This document shows positions 39,201-52,143 of a stretch of DNA of 64,000 bases, piece by piece. The translations under genes were made by a program, and so were the position numbers. A model generated the notes under the pieces. That model saw nothing but the letters and a program-made list of their open reading frames with translations. It did no database searches and was not told where the DNA came from. This DNA comes from Lichenostomus cassidix. Its lineage: Eukaryota; Chordata; Aves; Passeriformes; Meliphagidae. Positions within the stretch are counted from its first letter, which is position 1; every line of letters begins with the position of its first letter. Location of the stretch: positions 46,739,850 through 46,803,849 of the forward strand of contig CM039183.1 of assembly GCA_008360975.2 (NCBI GenBank), given 5' to 3'.

Positions 39201-42200
39201 TATGCTGTACAGTTTAAGTTCAGAGCTTTCTTTTTCAAAGCGTGCACAGATTTCTATTTTTGTAAAGCAAAGAAAAAACTAATGAGCTTTAGACATAAAA
39301 CATTTGGTACCATCCTGCAGCTGCTGTTTGCCAGAAATGCTGACAAACCTGTTTGTAAGTCTGCAAGAACCACATGACACAGTGTGATTCATGTTCATGT
39401 TGACCTTTGTCTTGTTTGTGATTGAAAACAATTAAAATTACCAGAGTCAACAGAGTGAAAACTATGTAAAGTAATTGAGTTTGGTTATCTGTGCCTCTAA
39501 CTCTACTTCTGTGTTTCATCACTCTGGCTTTCACGGGCACAGAAGCTACTGAACCATTCATGTGTGCTCATGTGAAGATCTAGATTCAGTGTGTTTGACA
39601 GCTCAGGGAAGTCATAAGGCAATGTTGTCAAACAATTGCAGAGAAGATGCAAGAGGCATTAACTAAACTGTCAATAAGCTACAACATTAAGGCAAATTAT
39701 CAAATCAAATTTGTTGAGTATAAACATGCATTTTTCTAAATGGAACAGCATTTGGATACTTGATTATTAAGTTTTTTTCCAAGACAGCAGAGCAGAACAA
39801 CAAATTGTATTAACGTTTCTCTTATTAACAGGTTGTCTTCAAATATTTATTCAGGAACTATTTGTCTAGGACACTTAATTTTTAAGGAACACCTTGATTA
39901 CACAATGATTTCTTCCCTGCCCACATGGCATCCTTCAGTCAGGTGTTCAACACCTCCTAGTGCTGGTGGAAGGTGATGACAGCCCCTGAGTGATTCAAAG
40001 GGTGAAACTTTTCCCGCTGGGTAACGAGTGTCTAGATGTACATCAGTGTGCATGAATTAGAATGAGTTGCTGGCATTCAGGTGTCCCCAGTCATCCTTGG
40101 TGAATCCTTTCCTTCTGTATTCGCAAGATACTCTCAGGAGATCCAGGGACCCTTTCCTAGCAGGGCTCAGAAACAATCTTAATACAACATTTTAATATGA
40201 AAAGCCTTCAAGACAACCTTCAAGATATACCTTTAATTTATCTTCTTTCTATCAACAATGATCTTGGAGTTTGGATAATCTCTGAGTAGCGTTTCTTTAA
40301 ATGAGAGCTCTAATATTTTTTTTAATTGTGGCTGTTACGAAAAATGCAAGAAACAGCACATCTCATATTTCTCTGAGCAGGGACACAAAATTTTCCTGAG
40401 GTGAGTTCAGTGCCAGAGCTTGGTGTGTTGAGTAAGCAGAGGCAGCCTAGAGTCTTTAGATGCTGGACATCTGAATGCCATCTTACAGTGCCAGGAATCT
40501 CAAAAGCAAAATATGCTGCTATTACAAGTACCTGGAAAACAAATAACACTGGCCCCACTAATTTACTGCAGTATGAAGAAGTTTTATTACCACTTCTTCA
40601 CAGAGGGTTATCAGATTTTATGACACAGTCAAAGATAGATTCTCTCAGGAAGTCCCTTAGCTGGTCTTCTCTTAGTGGTGTAACCCTTCCAAGTGACATC
40701 ATGTGTGGCTAGGTTACACATTTATGTTAGTCAAACAAGAGAAGAAACTTAATGTCTGGAAAATCAAAAACAAAATCAGTGAGAGGAAGATTATTGGCAT
40801 GAGAAAGCTCAAGAGCTCTCAGCACTTCTGAAAGTATTTTAAAGGAAAGTGACTTCATAGATTTCTTTCTTTTTTAATTATTTGTTTTCATGCAAATAAA
40901 ATCTTTGTTCTATAAAAAGACGTTTCTTCATGCTTGAGTGTTTTTTTAAAAGGAAGTAAGTTTACACTTAATATTTTATGTCCCCATAGCTTCTATTAAC
41001 TGATACTACAGTGAGTGAATTAGGATACATACTCCAAGTATTATGGGTAACATAGTCTTCTTGTGGAAGTGTCTTTAAATATAGGTTTTTAGCTTTGACT
41101 TAGGATATTATTTCATAGCAAACATGTGTCTTCTATTTGTCATTTTTCATGACCTTTTCTTTCAAGAATGTCTGCACATATGCTGACATTTTGTATTTGT
41201 CATCCCTTAGACTTAGTAATCGCTGTATTTGCCTCCTGGTGCCACGGAGTTCATTTGTAAAGCCATTTCTTTTTACTGCTGTACACTCTAAGGCTTTTCC
41301 ATCATGCTCCTCCTTGTAGCATTCCATTCACTTACAGGAAAAAAAAGGTAAAATCTTCATTTTTGCAAGAGTGACTACGGCATCATTGCCTTGGGTACTT
41401 TTCGCCTTTGCTGCAGAAACTAGCAACAACTATTCATGTCATGAATGCATTTTATCTCTAACTTACTGGGTTTTCCAGGCTAATACCACTGGTTTTTCCC
41501 ATTACACCAACTTCTTTGATGGTAATTAATGTTTCTAACCTCTGTTCTAAAGTCAGCAACTATTTCTGTTCTTTGTTTTTTTCTAATAAGAGGAGATGGG
41601 AGAAAATAAACAAATGTATAAGAAAGAATTTGTGGGGCTTTTTTTGTTTTACTTATCCCTCCCCCTAAAATCTCCAAAGCCAGAATTATAGTCAGGCATA
41701 CAATACTTGTTTTTCCTTTGAGAAAATTAGTATTTTTGAACATTTGTGCTTCAGCATATAAGCCAGGGATGAACTGATAGGATTAAACAAACTTTCTATA
41801 ATATTTTTTCATAATTTTCCTCTACACAGTTTTTATAATCTTAGCCTGAAGCAACAAGCAGTTTTAGAGAACAAGACAAACTCATGTCTGATGTGATGGG
41901 TTTCCTTGGGCGTATAAAGTAGAAACATACAATGGGAAATCCCAACACAAAACTCAATCATGTTGCTTCCTTGAGGCTTTACCTTGAAAGTGACCTAGAA
42001 CACATTGCTTACTAATTCAAGCTTCTAAAATCCTGTTTATATGTCTGTTTCATGGGTAGTGACCTCCTCCTAGAGAAGTTACTATACAGAATATTATATC
42101 ATTTAGATGCCTAATTCATGGACAAAGTCCCATTGTCCTTGGCACTGTGGAAATAGGGACCACAAGACATCCACTCCCTCTGCAAAAGCTTAGGCTAATA

Positions 42201-43242
42201 AAAGAGTAAAGAAATAATGTTTATTAATCAAAATACACTCTGAGCATACTGTTGTCCAAAGTTCACAGGCGTAGGAGCAAAGGAAAATTATAAAGAAGTT
42301 GTGGGAGAGGGGAAATGAGGTAGCCTTGTGACTGATCATGGACCGTCCCTTTAGAGTATGAAGCATGCCAGACAGAAACAAAAAGCCTCTCTGTTTGAAG
42401 GTTAACATGGGAAATGTAGGCTGGCCAGAGGCTGGTATTTTCATAATAAATGAGAATAAGTGCATATGACCGGGATGGGAATCAGCAACCTTACAGAAGG
42501 AAATCAAGCAGTGTGGTTCAATTAGATAGAGAATTTCCCTGTGCTCCCAGGGATGGGGAGAACAGGGAAATTGAAGCGGTCAGTGTGGGTTGGATGGGTG
42601 CAAGGCAGAGACTGCATTTCACAAAGAAATATAGAAGGAAGTTGAAGTAGCTGACATATGAAATAAGGGCTCCGCTTTAAGGAGCATGAAAAATGCATTA
42701 AGTTAGAAATGCAATGCAATTTTAGTTGGTTTGTTTTTTAGCTCAAATATGTGTGAATATTTTGAGAACAGGAGAAGATGAAGATGATATACTCTTCACA
42801 GGTCTGGAACACAGGGACAGGGACTTAGCCATAGTAAAAATTTTAGTAGGAAGTGGCAATGTTATATCATGATTATTAGATTAATATATGTCTCTGATGC
42901 TTGCTATGGCTTACTTTATTTTCTATAATGCAAATTAAGTCAATGTAATGCAAACTGAAGGCAAAGAATTGATAATTTATTCTTCAAGAAGCATAGTCCC
43001 TAGGAAGTACTGTTCCAGAGATTATTAGCTATTCACAGATTTAACTGCTTTGATGCCTTTTAGTTGACATTAGACTGATCTTCACATAAGTGCTGTCTCA
43101 TTAATTATATTACCATCCAGCATTTTTTAATTGATAGCTTTTTATATTAAATAGCTGCCTTCCTATGAAAAGGCATTAACCTGTACCTCTGCCCAAACTA
43201 GGAATATATCATACCAGCATGTACCTTAACCGCATACTGGTA
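36294..43242. other. Unique AT-rich DNA with three charged short open frames
   Basis: There is no interspersed repeat that I recognise in this stretch. Open frames at 39138-39377 (plus), 41133-41327 (minus) and 42450-42650 (plus) differ from the rest of the window in amino-acid make-up, and are treated separately. An A15 run lies near 37283-37297. A donor-like CAG/GTAAGG on the minus strand at about 39164 directly abuts an acceptor-like sequence, leaving no exon between them. Confidence 0.45.
41133..41327 (-). CDS. Short charged ORF, possible gene relic (64 aa)
   Basis: I do not recognise this protein. It is listed because its composition is unlike the rest of the window. Nearly half of the 64 residues are Lys, Arg, Glu or Asp, with a stretch ELRGTRRQIQRLLSLRDDKY that looks amphipathic and helical. 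Most other open frames here are rich in Phe, Cys, His and Ser. The start codon is preceded in frame by TGA, and a pyrimidine tract (CCTTTTTTTTCCTGTAAG) sits just upstream. A spliced last exon is thus conceivable, but the TGA would fall inside it. No AATAAA follows closely. A chance ORF on an A-rich strand is the main alternative. Confidence 0.12.
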   Translation of the reverse strand: MECYKEEHDGKALECTAVKRNGFTNELRGTRRQIQRLLSLRDDKYKMSAYVQTFLKEKVMKNDK

Positions 43243-43323
43243 ATGCTATGAATAGATACAAAAATATAAATATATCTATTATTCAAATATATTCAGTATA
43301 TCTCTATTAAAAAAAAAAAAAAA
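43243..43323. repeat. AT-rich low-complexity tract ending in A15
   Basis: The tract is a mixture of ATA, AAATAT and TATCT units followed by A15 at 43309-43323. No upstream retroelement body is recognisable, so this is simple-sequence DNA and not a retrotransposon tail. Confidence 0.8.
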
Positions 43324-46300
43324 GGGTAATTTTATCCAAGCTAAAGTACATGAGCACATAATTTTTAGGGATTATAACTATCCAGAGTACATCTATACTA
43401 TCATATATATTGCAGTTCCTGCATTAGGTCTTTATAGTTATCAGATTATACTCATTTTAGAGTCAAGATTTATAGCAAAAGAGTACCTTGAATTTTTCAG
43501 ATTGTGAAATGCAAGGGTCAATGAATTACAAATTCTGGTGACAGTGCAGATACAGGAAAAAGACCAGAAAAAGTCTTGATTAAAAACAAAGCCGATATCT
43601 ATTGGAAATGGTCCCATTTTTATCCTTGTGAAATTAGACAGCTCTCATGAGATGACATATTTTGTGATTCTCCCTGTTTTACTTACTTTTTTTTAAGGGA
43701 AAAAAACAAAGGGAGTTTCAGTAGCATAATAAATTCTAAAAAATTGGATTTTTTGTAAAGCTTGGAAGATTTATCTGTTCAGAGGTCAAATAACAAATCA
43801 AAATAATTAATATACAGTGTTCTGCATAAACTCATTTTTACATGCAATATCTAGTATTTCCTCTTAAGCATTAACAGAAGCCGTAAAAAAACCAAATGAA
43901 AACCCCAAACCACCAAACCAAAACAATCAGTGGCATGGGCAGGAAGACTTCTTGGGCAGCATTTATGAGCATGACATGATTTTTGTACATAGAAAGGTTT
44001 AAAACTCAATAAAAAAATACAAGTTTGCAGAAAGAATGATTTACTAAGTATATCAGCATCTCAGTCTTGTTTTTCACCAGACAGGTTTTGGTTTTTCAAA
44101 TATTTCATAAGTGAAACAACAGAAAACATGATCTTTTAACTAAAAGATATCAAGGAATATTGAAGTCCATAAAGGCAAATTTAGAGGAGAAAGATAGTTT
44201 TCAGCTTTGATTATGCCTTATTGTAAATAAAACAAGGGCTCTGAAATGCTTTAGAAAATATAACCCCAAAACTGCAAATCATTCTTATTTTTTCTAGTCT
44301 TGCAAAATTGCAAGATCTTACAAGGGATTGGAAGACCACTACTTAAGGTAAAAGGCAGAAAGTTTTTACCTGTAGTTTAGGACTGGAAGAATAAAGTACA
44401 CTACAGATCCTGCAAGCTCTTATCTCCCTTTTTAACTAAAATCATGCTCAATTTTAGAGAATTTGATGAGGCTGTTCAGAGGAATAAAGTTAAATATATG
44501 CATGAACAGCGGCAGCAGAGGAGTGAAAGAGATCACAGCATTCCCTAGAACAAAATACCACAAATGTAAGAAAATTGGAATTTGACATTTTCAGTAGTGT
44601 TTTCCATCAGCTTTGTTTTTTTGCCATGCTTTCAGGGCATGCCAGGGAAGCCAGGCTTAAGAAATTTTGATATAGTTCCTTCGCTTTACAGTGCTTGCTA
44701 TGGTTGTAAAGACATATGCTTAAAAATATACATTTTATCAAATTTAGGTCTTACTTCCTGAAGGATTATTTTTCATCTCTCATTTCAACAATCAAATTTA
44801 TTTAGCTTGAACCTCTGTTCCTGGTATCACATCCAGCTTCTTACTAAAAGACCAATGTGCATTTATTACTGCCTATGTTTTGCATCTGTTTATTGTGGAA
44901 TATTAGGCAGCTAATTCTTCCCTGCATAACAGCATATGCAGGGAAGCATAACACTCAAATTTTTTACTATAAAGTATTAATAATAAAAAAAAGGACAAAA
45001 ACCTAATAAAACACAATGAATAATGGTAATGCAATAAAGTACTAACTACCTTTTACTTGCTTTCATTAAAAAGCAAGAACATTAGTTAATCTTAAAATAT
45101 GCACATATGCAGAAGAGTTTTCTGACATAGTGAGCTATGTGACAAAGAATTAGTGTCTTAAAAAAAAAAACCTCATCCATTTTAATTTCTCAGAGTAAAC
45201 ATGTACACAAATCAATATTTCCTACATCAGTTCCATAATTTTGTTCTGAAATCTTTTAAGAGGCAAAAGATTGTCTGCTTTTGTCTTTCCCGTGCTGTTT
45301 CTCTGATGGCTCTTAAAATGTTCTCAGAAAAGAGGAACTCATCAAATGTTCTCTGAAGTGTCCATAAAATCTTGAGAAATCCTTACCATTTTTACAGCCC
45401 TACATTTCCTGGAAATACAAGCAATGAGGCTCAACACAGCAGAGGTGTGTGTAACAGCATGCCCTTGCTGACTTCAGCTGGGACAGTGAGCCCTGCACTA
45501 GGTAATGAGCTGGCCATCTCTAACCCTGTCGAGCTGGGGGAAAAAAAAGAAGAATGAAGAATAAATAAAACTTTTAATGACCTTGTGTATGGAAAGAGGA
45601 GTACTGTTATGAGGACAATGCACTGAGTCAAACCTTAATGGTGTATGTTCTGTTTTCTTCTATATCAGTCTGGCTAATCAGCATTTCCTCAGTTCCACAT
45701 CCTTGTTATGCTACCACTTTCCCTCCAGCCATCCTTCTTGTCTATTTTAACTGGATGCCCTTCAGTGCAGAATCTCTTGGGTGCTTGAACAGCTTCCAGC
45801 TCGATGGAGGCTGGTGTTCTGCCAGAGACTCCAGGGACTGGTCTAATAAGCCATTTACGTACTACTTGCCATTCAAAATGAGCTTTGTCCAGCCCTGCCC
45901 TGAAATAGGCAGTTAATTGGACATGATAGTTTCTAGAAAACTGTAACTGAGAATTACAGTTGACAAAACAAAGATGGTTGGCCAGGTCTCTGTCACTGGA
46001 GGATGTCAGGGGTAACTCAATTAAACATAACTGAATTCCACTGAAGCAGAGGAATGTAAAATCTGAACTGATGCAAAGATGGATGTGTGGCAGAGCGGCA
46101 AGGACCAAGACTGTGTCTGAATTAAAGTTTGTTGGCAAGGTATCTGTAAAGTTGGCTGAGAAGGGATGTTAAGTGTGAGATGAAGGTCAAGCTGAATCAG
46201 CAAATTTTTAGGGAGAATTTTAAGTGCCAATGAAGTGGGAAGATGAAGACAATGCAGATTAGCCTGTGGAGACAAAATTGGTTCTGGTTTCTTATATGAC

Positions 46301-49300
46301 TCAAAAGCGGTATGTGTGAGATTATAAAACTGGATTACTAGGACATAAATAAAGTGGTTTTTTCAAACTACAAGAGAAACACAACACATCCATGCCAAAT
46401 AATGTACAAATTCTGGCAGTGTATTGAGTTTATAAGCTCATGTTATAGACCTTATTTCTCATGGAATCACCTCTCTATGCCCCTTTTTTTAATGGAAAAC
46501 ACTTCTTACGTAGCTATGCATATGATTTTTCCTTTCAAAGTGCCTTTTGAATGGCAAGCTTTCACCTAGCTCTGAGTTCACACATTTTCATAAAAAGCTT
46601 ATTTTTAAAATATATTTCCAAAGCTTTCAATGTTTCATGGGGATGTGAAAAGCAGCCAGTCTGCCTCTGTTCAAAGGGATGCACCGGCATCCCTCAGCAG
46701 TGGCACCCAGGGCAAGCTGTGCCCACATCACAAAGTGCATCTCCAGCATCTCAGACACCAAATGCAGCTTCTCACACGGACCACTTACTTCTCAAACAAG
46801 AGCCCAGGGAAGGGAGAATGGGGTTTCCTGAGGGACCTCAGTCTTGGTTTGTTTGTGTGCTCAGGGGCAAGCAACGTTGCTGAGATGAAACCTCCATGGA
46901 CAGTTCCTCCACCCCAGAAAGTACTGGGCCAGGTCGGGGCACGCTGTTGGGAGGGACCAATGATTTTCCACCTGGTCTTAGAGGCTCCACCAGGCTATGA
47001 GGAAAAGACTGTCTTTTTATTTATGAAAGAGGTATTTTTGAAAGGCAACCATCTCCCACATAAAGTTTGTTAATTTGCTTCTCTTTGCCTTTCTAACTAG
47101 AAAACACTCAGTGCAGTGCTGCTGTCTCAAGAGGATCTATACAACTCCCAAACTCCTGCCTTCCTCACACTGTGCAGCGCTGAGCCTGCCAAACACCATG
47201 AAACACCTTTTTCCTATGACTGTCTCCAATGGGGCTGAGTGCTCGTCTGTGTTTGCTAGATGTTTTAATGTAAAACAGGAATTTGTTCTGTATCAGCTAT
47301 TTTAATGTAAATTATGGTGGCTGTTGAAGGTGCCAATTAGAATGACAAGCCTGTAAGTGCAGATCTCGCTTTCCACAACTTCAGTAGTAACATGTTATTT
47401 CCGTTATTGTATTGAGGCAGCTGTCAAAAACTAATCCACCTTGTGGGCCTCATCCTATAAGGCAGAGTACCTACCCACCTCATGTAGCAATTTGAAACCT
47501 AAGTGTCATGTTAGTAATGAAAAGTATGCTAAACGAGGAGGGGGAACAGGAAGATAAGGATGACTTAGTACTACTTGGCCTGAAAGAAAGCAACCCCATC
47601 TTGTCTGCCACCTGAAATTTAACAAGCACATGTTTCTTCTTCTTTAAGACAAGAGATTGTTTTGAAGGAGGGGAATTTTTGGAGTTTCCCTCTTACACGA
47701 GAGGAGAGCACAGGAAAACTGGTATTACTGGCAAAGGTGAGGAAGGGGTCAACAACAGAAACAAGAGGATAGTCTAGGCAGGTATTTCACAGCAAAGAAA
47801 GAGAAAAGATTTGTAGTGGATTATAGCTGAAGTGACAAGTAGTGCTGCTAAAATTTCTTTTTCATTCTTCTGGTGAATGCAACCCCTCCGCTTTCCTGAA
47901 GACAGTACTGACAAGCCAGGAGAAGGATTGTTGCAGTAGCCTTCTGGTCATAGCACAGGAACAAGAAATTTATCTGTGAGGGTGGAGAGGAGAGGTAGGA
48001 AATTTTCCAAAAGTTATAGAGGAAATAAGGGGGAAACACCTCTGGCGTAGTTTTAGGATCAAGGAGAGAACTATTGTAAAGAGGAAGCTTGAGAAGAAGA
48101 TGGAGTGGCTTCTGCAAAAAAAAAAAATACTCTTATCATACAAATATTAGGAGCTCTGTTTTGTGCTGTGGTGACAGGACATCCATAAAGATATTTGGAG
48201 ACTCATGCCAACATTAAGACATGGTGAAATTGAGAGTAATATAAGTCAGCCAAGGTAAGCAGAGGAAATTACACTAACTAGCTATTTGTCCAGTTTCAGG
48301 GCTGTAAGTGAGTCGAAGTGATAGAAACAAGAATATTGCTGCAGTTAGCCTCTTCCATGCCTAATTTGTCAACTGCAGTCATTGCTCTCCATAGCACTAT
48401 CACAATTTCCACAGCAAATGACTGCAGTATTAAAGACTGAGGTGTATGTGGGGAATAAGCAGCAGAAAAAGATAAGCTCATCATTGATAATTTCATTTCT
48501 CGGAGAGAAGAATTCTACTCAGAATTTGTTTTTACATTCCATAAGTTCTGTATTAACAAGAAGTTAATTTTTTTACAGATATTACTGAAGATTTAATGTT
48601 TGCCTCTCAGAGACTTCTGTTTAATTGTGTTCTGTCAGTCCAGCAAGCCTAAGCTCAAGTTGAAAGTAATTTGTGTCCTCTGCAGTAATAACAACCATCA
48701 GTTGAAGTGTAACTCTTATCTGTGAATCATGGTATAGCTCATATAGCTTTCCCATTATCACATTGGTCTTACAAATGAGAATCCTAAAAAAGAGCTTTTT
48801 AGGCAGAAAAAATATGCCAATGGAGAAGACTCATTCAGGAAGAATTACATATAAATAGAAGCAATTTCTTTTAGGACCATAAACAAACTCTCTGCTGTAC
48901 ATGTGATCAGTGCAAACACAAAACAAAGAGAAACTGCAAACCTTACATGGAGACTGCTGCTGTAAACATCTTCAAGTGGTACACTAATTCGACCATCTGA
49001 GCAGGTACTGAAGAAAGTATAATATCTTTCAGGAGAAATTTCAGAAGTTGTAAAAGTATCTTATGGGTTTTGTAGGAATTTTATTTATTTGGAATTTTTC
49101 TATGCATTTTGGCTTTCACCCAGCTATCATTTATGAAAAAGAAATTTATAAAAATGTCTTACAATTAGTTAATAAATTATTCTAAAAAACATACAAAGCA
49201 TTTTTTCTTCAGTATACACTCTAGTTAGTGAAACAGAGCATTTTCAAATAGGCAAAGGTTTCTGCAGAGGAGCTACTGATTAAGATGTGTGCAGCTCTCT

Positions 49301-50446
49301 TACTGTAAGTCAATGATTTCTGTGTCCTTGAAACAAATTGTCTGGCAGCTGCTTGCAATCTAGCCAGTGTGTCAGCAAAAGTGACCCATATGTCAACCTT
49401 TCACTTTGCAACCCTCTGCTGATTGTGAAAGAGGAAAAGCGTGAAAAAATTCCAAGAAGTTCCAGTTCCCTCGCTTAAAGTACTACAACATGTGGGTGTT
49501 TTAGATCTACAAGTTCTTGAGCTATTAGCAAAATAAAAAAAAAAAGCAAAAAAAATACTCAACCAAACAAAAAAACCCCGCTGAAATTTCACATGGACAA
49601 ATGTTTTCACGTTTTCACGTAATTTTCCATAGAGGAGACTGCATGCTCAGTAACCTTACTTAAGGTGCAGTGGGCATCTTTTAAAGTGTATCCCCTATTT
49701 TCTTCATTCCTTAGAATGTTTTAGTGTCACTAGGAGCTAGCAAATAACACTAAAACTGTGATGTTCAAAGGGTCTCCTTGTACTTCAATGTTCAGCTCCA
49801 GTCGGAAAAGGACCTGAGTGCCTAACATCATTTTGAAGGTTGTGCTGATATTTCTAACTCTAGTCCCAAGCATGACCAAAGGATAAGCAGGAGCTAAGGG
49901 AGGAAAGACAAAAACCTGGATTTTACTTCTTAAAATCAAGACCAGTTTACCTAGATACTTTTACATAATTCTTCTAAAGGAGATGGTAAATTTTTTAAAC
50001 TTTTCTGCCCATTGACACTAAAATGCGTAGTGGTGATAAGGAGGCAACACGTCTAGTGTCACACTAAAGTCTGTTTCTCAGAAGGACAGTGACAAAAGTT
50101 AACAGAGATCACATAAGAGCTACTGTTCTCTTGAGTAAGGTAGTTTTGTAGTGCTAGATTGTTTGGATAATTACTGTGTTATCTTTCATTTTGAAGGCTG
50201 AGATTCTGAAAATTTTGAAATCCCTCGACCAATTTGAATGAGACTATTCATGTTCTGAACCCTTAAAAACACAGTGAAATCAGTGAGAACCTCTACCTTT
50301 CTGTGTTTCTTTATTGGTCTACATAAGCTTTTCTTTGCAGAAACATTGTAGACACTCCATAATCTCTTCACAGAAAGTACATTCAGGGCAATGCTTCCTG
50401 TGAGCGAAGTTTCCTTGGCTCATCAGGTTAGGTGGTGACATGCTGG
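43324..50446. other. Unique DNA, no gene recognised
   Basis: Open frames of 149 codons (45689-46138, minus) and 147 codons (46630-47073, plus) are the longest. Neither has a recognised motif, and both lie in locally GC-richer DNA where stops are rarer. A minus-strand acceptor/donor pair near 45383-45408 encloses only 22 nt. Several A-runs occur (45160-45170, 48116-48127). No interspersed repeat was recognised before the LTR. Confidence 0.5.
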
Positions 50447-50912
50447 TGTATTTGGTTTGTGTGGAACAGTTTTGGTAATAAGGGGTTGCAGGAAAGACTT
50501 CTGTGAGAAGCTGCCAGAAGCTTCCTCTGTCCAGTGAAGCCAATGCCAGCCAAATCCAAGACAGACCTGCCACTAGCCAAAGCTGAGCCCATGGTGGCAG
50601 CACTGCTGAGATAACATAATTAAGGAAAAAGAGGTTACTGTGCAGAGCAAGTGCAGCTGGAGGGCAGGAGTGAGGGTCTGTGAGAGGAACAGCTCTGCGG
50701 GCAGCTCAGGAGTCAGTGCAGAAGGAGGGGTAATCTCAGACACCAAAGCTGAGATTCCCCTACAGCCTGTGGTGCAGACTATGGTCAGGCAGGCTGTCAC
50801 CCTGCAGCCCATGGAGGTTGAGAGTGAAACAAAGATCCACCTGAAGTTTTTGGAGGACCTTATGCCAGAGCAAGAGGATGCCCAAAGGAGGCTGTGGCCC
50901 CTTGGGAAGCTT

Positions 50913-51135
50913 GTACTGGAGCAGGCTCCTGGCAGGATTTATGGCACCATGCGGAGAAGAGCCCACGCTGGAGCAGGTTTTCTGGGTTTTCTGACAGGAC
51001 TTGTAATCCTCCAGGGAACTCACTCTGGAGCAGTTCACAAAGAACTGCACACCCTTTGGTAAGGACTCATGTTGGAAAAGTTCATGGAAGACTGCATCCT
51101 TGTATCCCATGGGTGTGACTTCATATTGGGGCAGG
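50913..51135 (+). repeat. Five degenerate repeats inside the LTR
   Basis: A short core of the form ACGCTGGAGCAG recurs at about 50914, 50965, 51022, 51069 and 51123, that is every 47 to 57 bp. The copies read TACTGGAGCAGG, ACGCTGGAGCAGG, ACTCTGGAGCAG, ATGTTGGAAAAG and ATATTGGGGCAGG. Similar periodic cores are part of the family as I remember it, so the array predates this insertion. It explains why open frames of over 130 codons survive here on both strands. Confidence 0.8.
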
Positions 51136-51354
51136 GAAGAGTGTGAGGAGTCCTTCCCATGAGGAGAAAAGAGCGGCAGAAATGTGTGATGAAGTGACGA
51201 CAAACCCCATTCTCCATTTCCCTGTGCTGCAGTGAGGGGGAGGAGGTAGAGAGAATCGGGAGTGAATTTGAATCTGGGAAGAAGGAAGGGGTGAGAGAAA
51301 GGTGTTTTTAAGATTTGATTTTATTTCTCTTTATTCTACTCTGATTTAATTGGT

Positions 51355-51360
51355 AATAAA
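51355..51360 (+). terminator. LTR polyadenylation signal AATAAA
   Basis: A perfect AATAAA lies in TTGGTAATAAACTAATATTT, at the place where this LTR family carries its poly(A) signal. It fixes the plus orientation of the LTR. If still used, it could end transcripts running into the LTR from upstream. Confidence 0.6.
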
Positions 51361-51545
51361 CTAATATTTTCCCCAAGTCAAGTCTGTTTGCCTGTGATGG
51401 TAATTGATGAGTGTTCTCTCCTGTCCTTATCTCGACCCATGAGTGGTTTGTTCTATTTTTTTCTCTCCTCTGTCCAGCTGAGGAAGGAGAGCAAAAGAAT
51501 GGGTTTGGCTGGCACCTGGCATCCAGCCAGGATCAGCCCAGCACA

Positions 51546-52143
51546 GCTGAATTTCACACATGCCTATATTGTACTGGTATTGCACTCAGGGAACCTCACG
51601 ATAGAAAAGAGACCTCTGACCCGAGTAAGAGTTCACTGAAATGGTGCATCAACAATGGTACCCCACTCCATCTGATATCCAAACCCAACCCAATGAGATG
51701 TTTCTTTGATATGACACCACCAGTCAAGTGGCACAGAAAGGAGTCACAATAACAGGGTGAAGTATAGCTATTGTTTCAGACATAATACTGGGACAGTGTG
51801 TGTGCTGTGTTGCCTCACTCGATGCATGGCACTCATGGGACTACATATTATTTCTCATGGCATGAAGAGATGTGATCTTTACAAGTAAATGGCAGATGAT
51901 TTTCTGCCAGCTCACTGGCAAGTGTAACTTCTCCTCCGTGACCCTTGGATTCTTTCTGTGAAGCTATGTTCTCACTACGGGTGACGTTGGATATGGCAAT
52001 ACTGACCTCAAAGCTGCTCCCATAATGTATGCAAAGCTGAAAATTTACTCAGTCCCTTTGGGATCTTTTCTACAGCTGATAAGAAAAGCTTGATTTTTTC
52101 CAGATTTTATCCTCCTTTTTTTACCTGGAGCTCTTTTTCCCAG
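51546..52143. other. Unique DNA between LTR and candidate exons
   Basis: No gene was recognised. The right end (52105-52143) contains two pyrimidine tracts (CCTCCTTTTTTTACCTGG and CTCTTTTTCCCAG) that would make a strong 3' splice site for the exon candidate at 52144. Confidence 0.45.

Larger units (their letters stand above)
50447..51545 (+). mobile_element. Solo LTR of an avian endogenous retrovirus
   Basis: This is a 1.1 kb LTR without adjoining gag, pol or env, so it is a solo LTR left by recombination. Diagnostic phrases include GAAGCTGCCAGAAGCTTCC (about 50506), AGCCAATGCCAGCC (50537), GATTCCCCTACAGCCTGTGG (50751), GAAGAGTGTGAGGAGTCCTT, TTTAAGATTTGATTTTATTT, CCTTATCTCGACCCATGAG and GGCACCTGGCATCCAGCCAG, ending GCCCAGCACA. 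They match an LTR family I know to be common in birds. The edges are TG and CA. Possible 5 bp target duplications are GCTGG (50442-50446) and GCTGA (51546-51550), with one mismatch. Open frames of 140 and 147 codons inside it come from its internal repeats. I would tentatively place the family in the ERVL group. Confidence 0.85.

Noticed and set aside
43490..43560. Acceptor-like TTGAATTTTTCAG followed by an open stretch
   Set aside because: The only nearby donor is GTGACA, which is too weak.
45689..46138. 149-codon minus-strand open frame
   Set aside because: No recognised motif. A different open frame overlaps it on the other strand, and local base content makes stops rarer.
46630..47073. 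147-codon plus-strand open frame in GC-richer DNA
   Set aside because: No family resemblance, and an overlapping 110-codon frame exists in another register.
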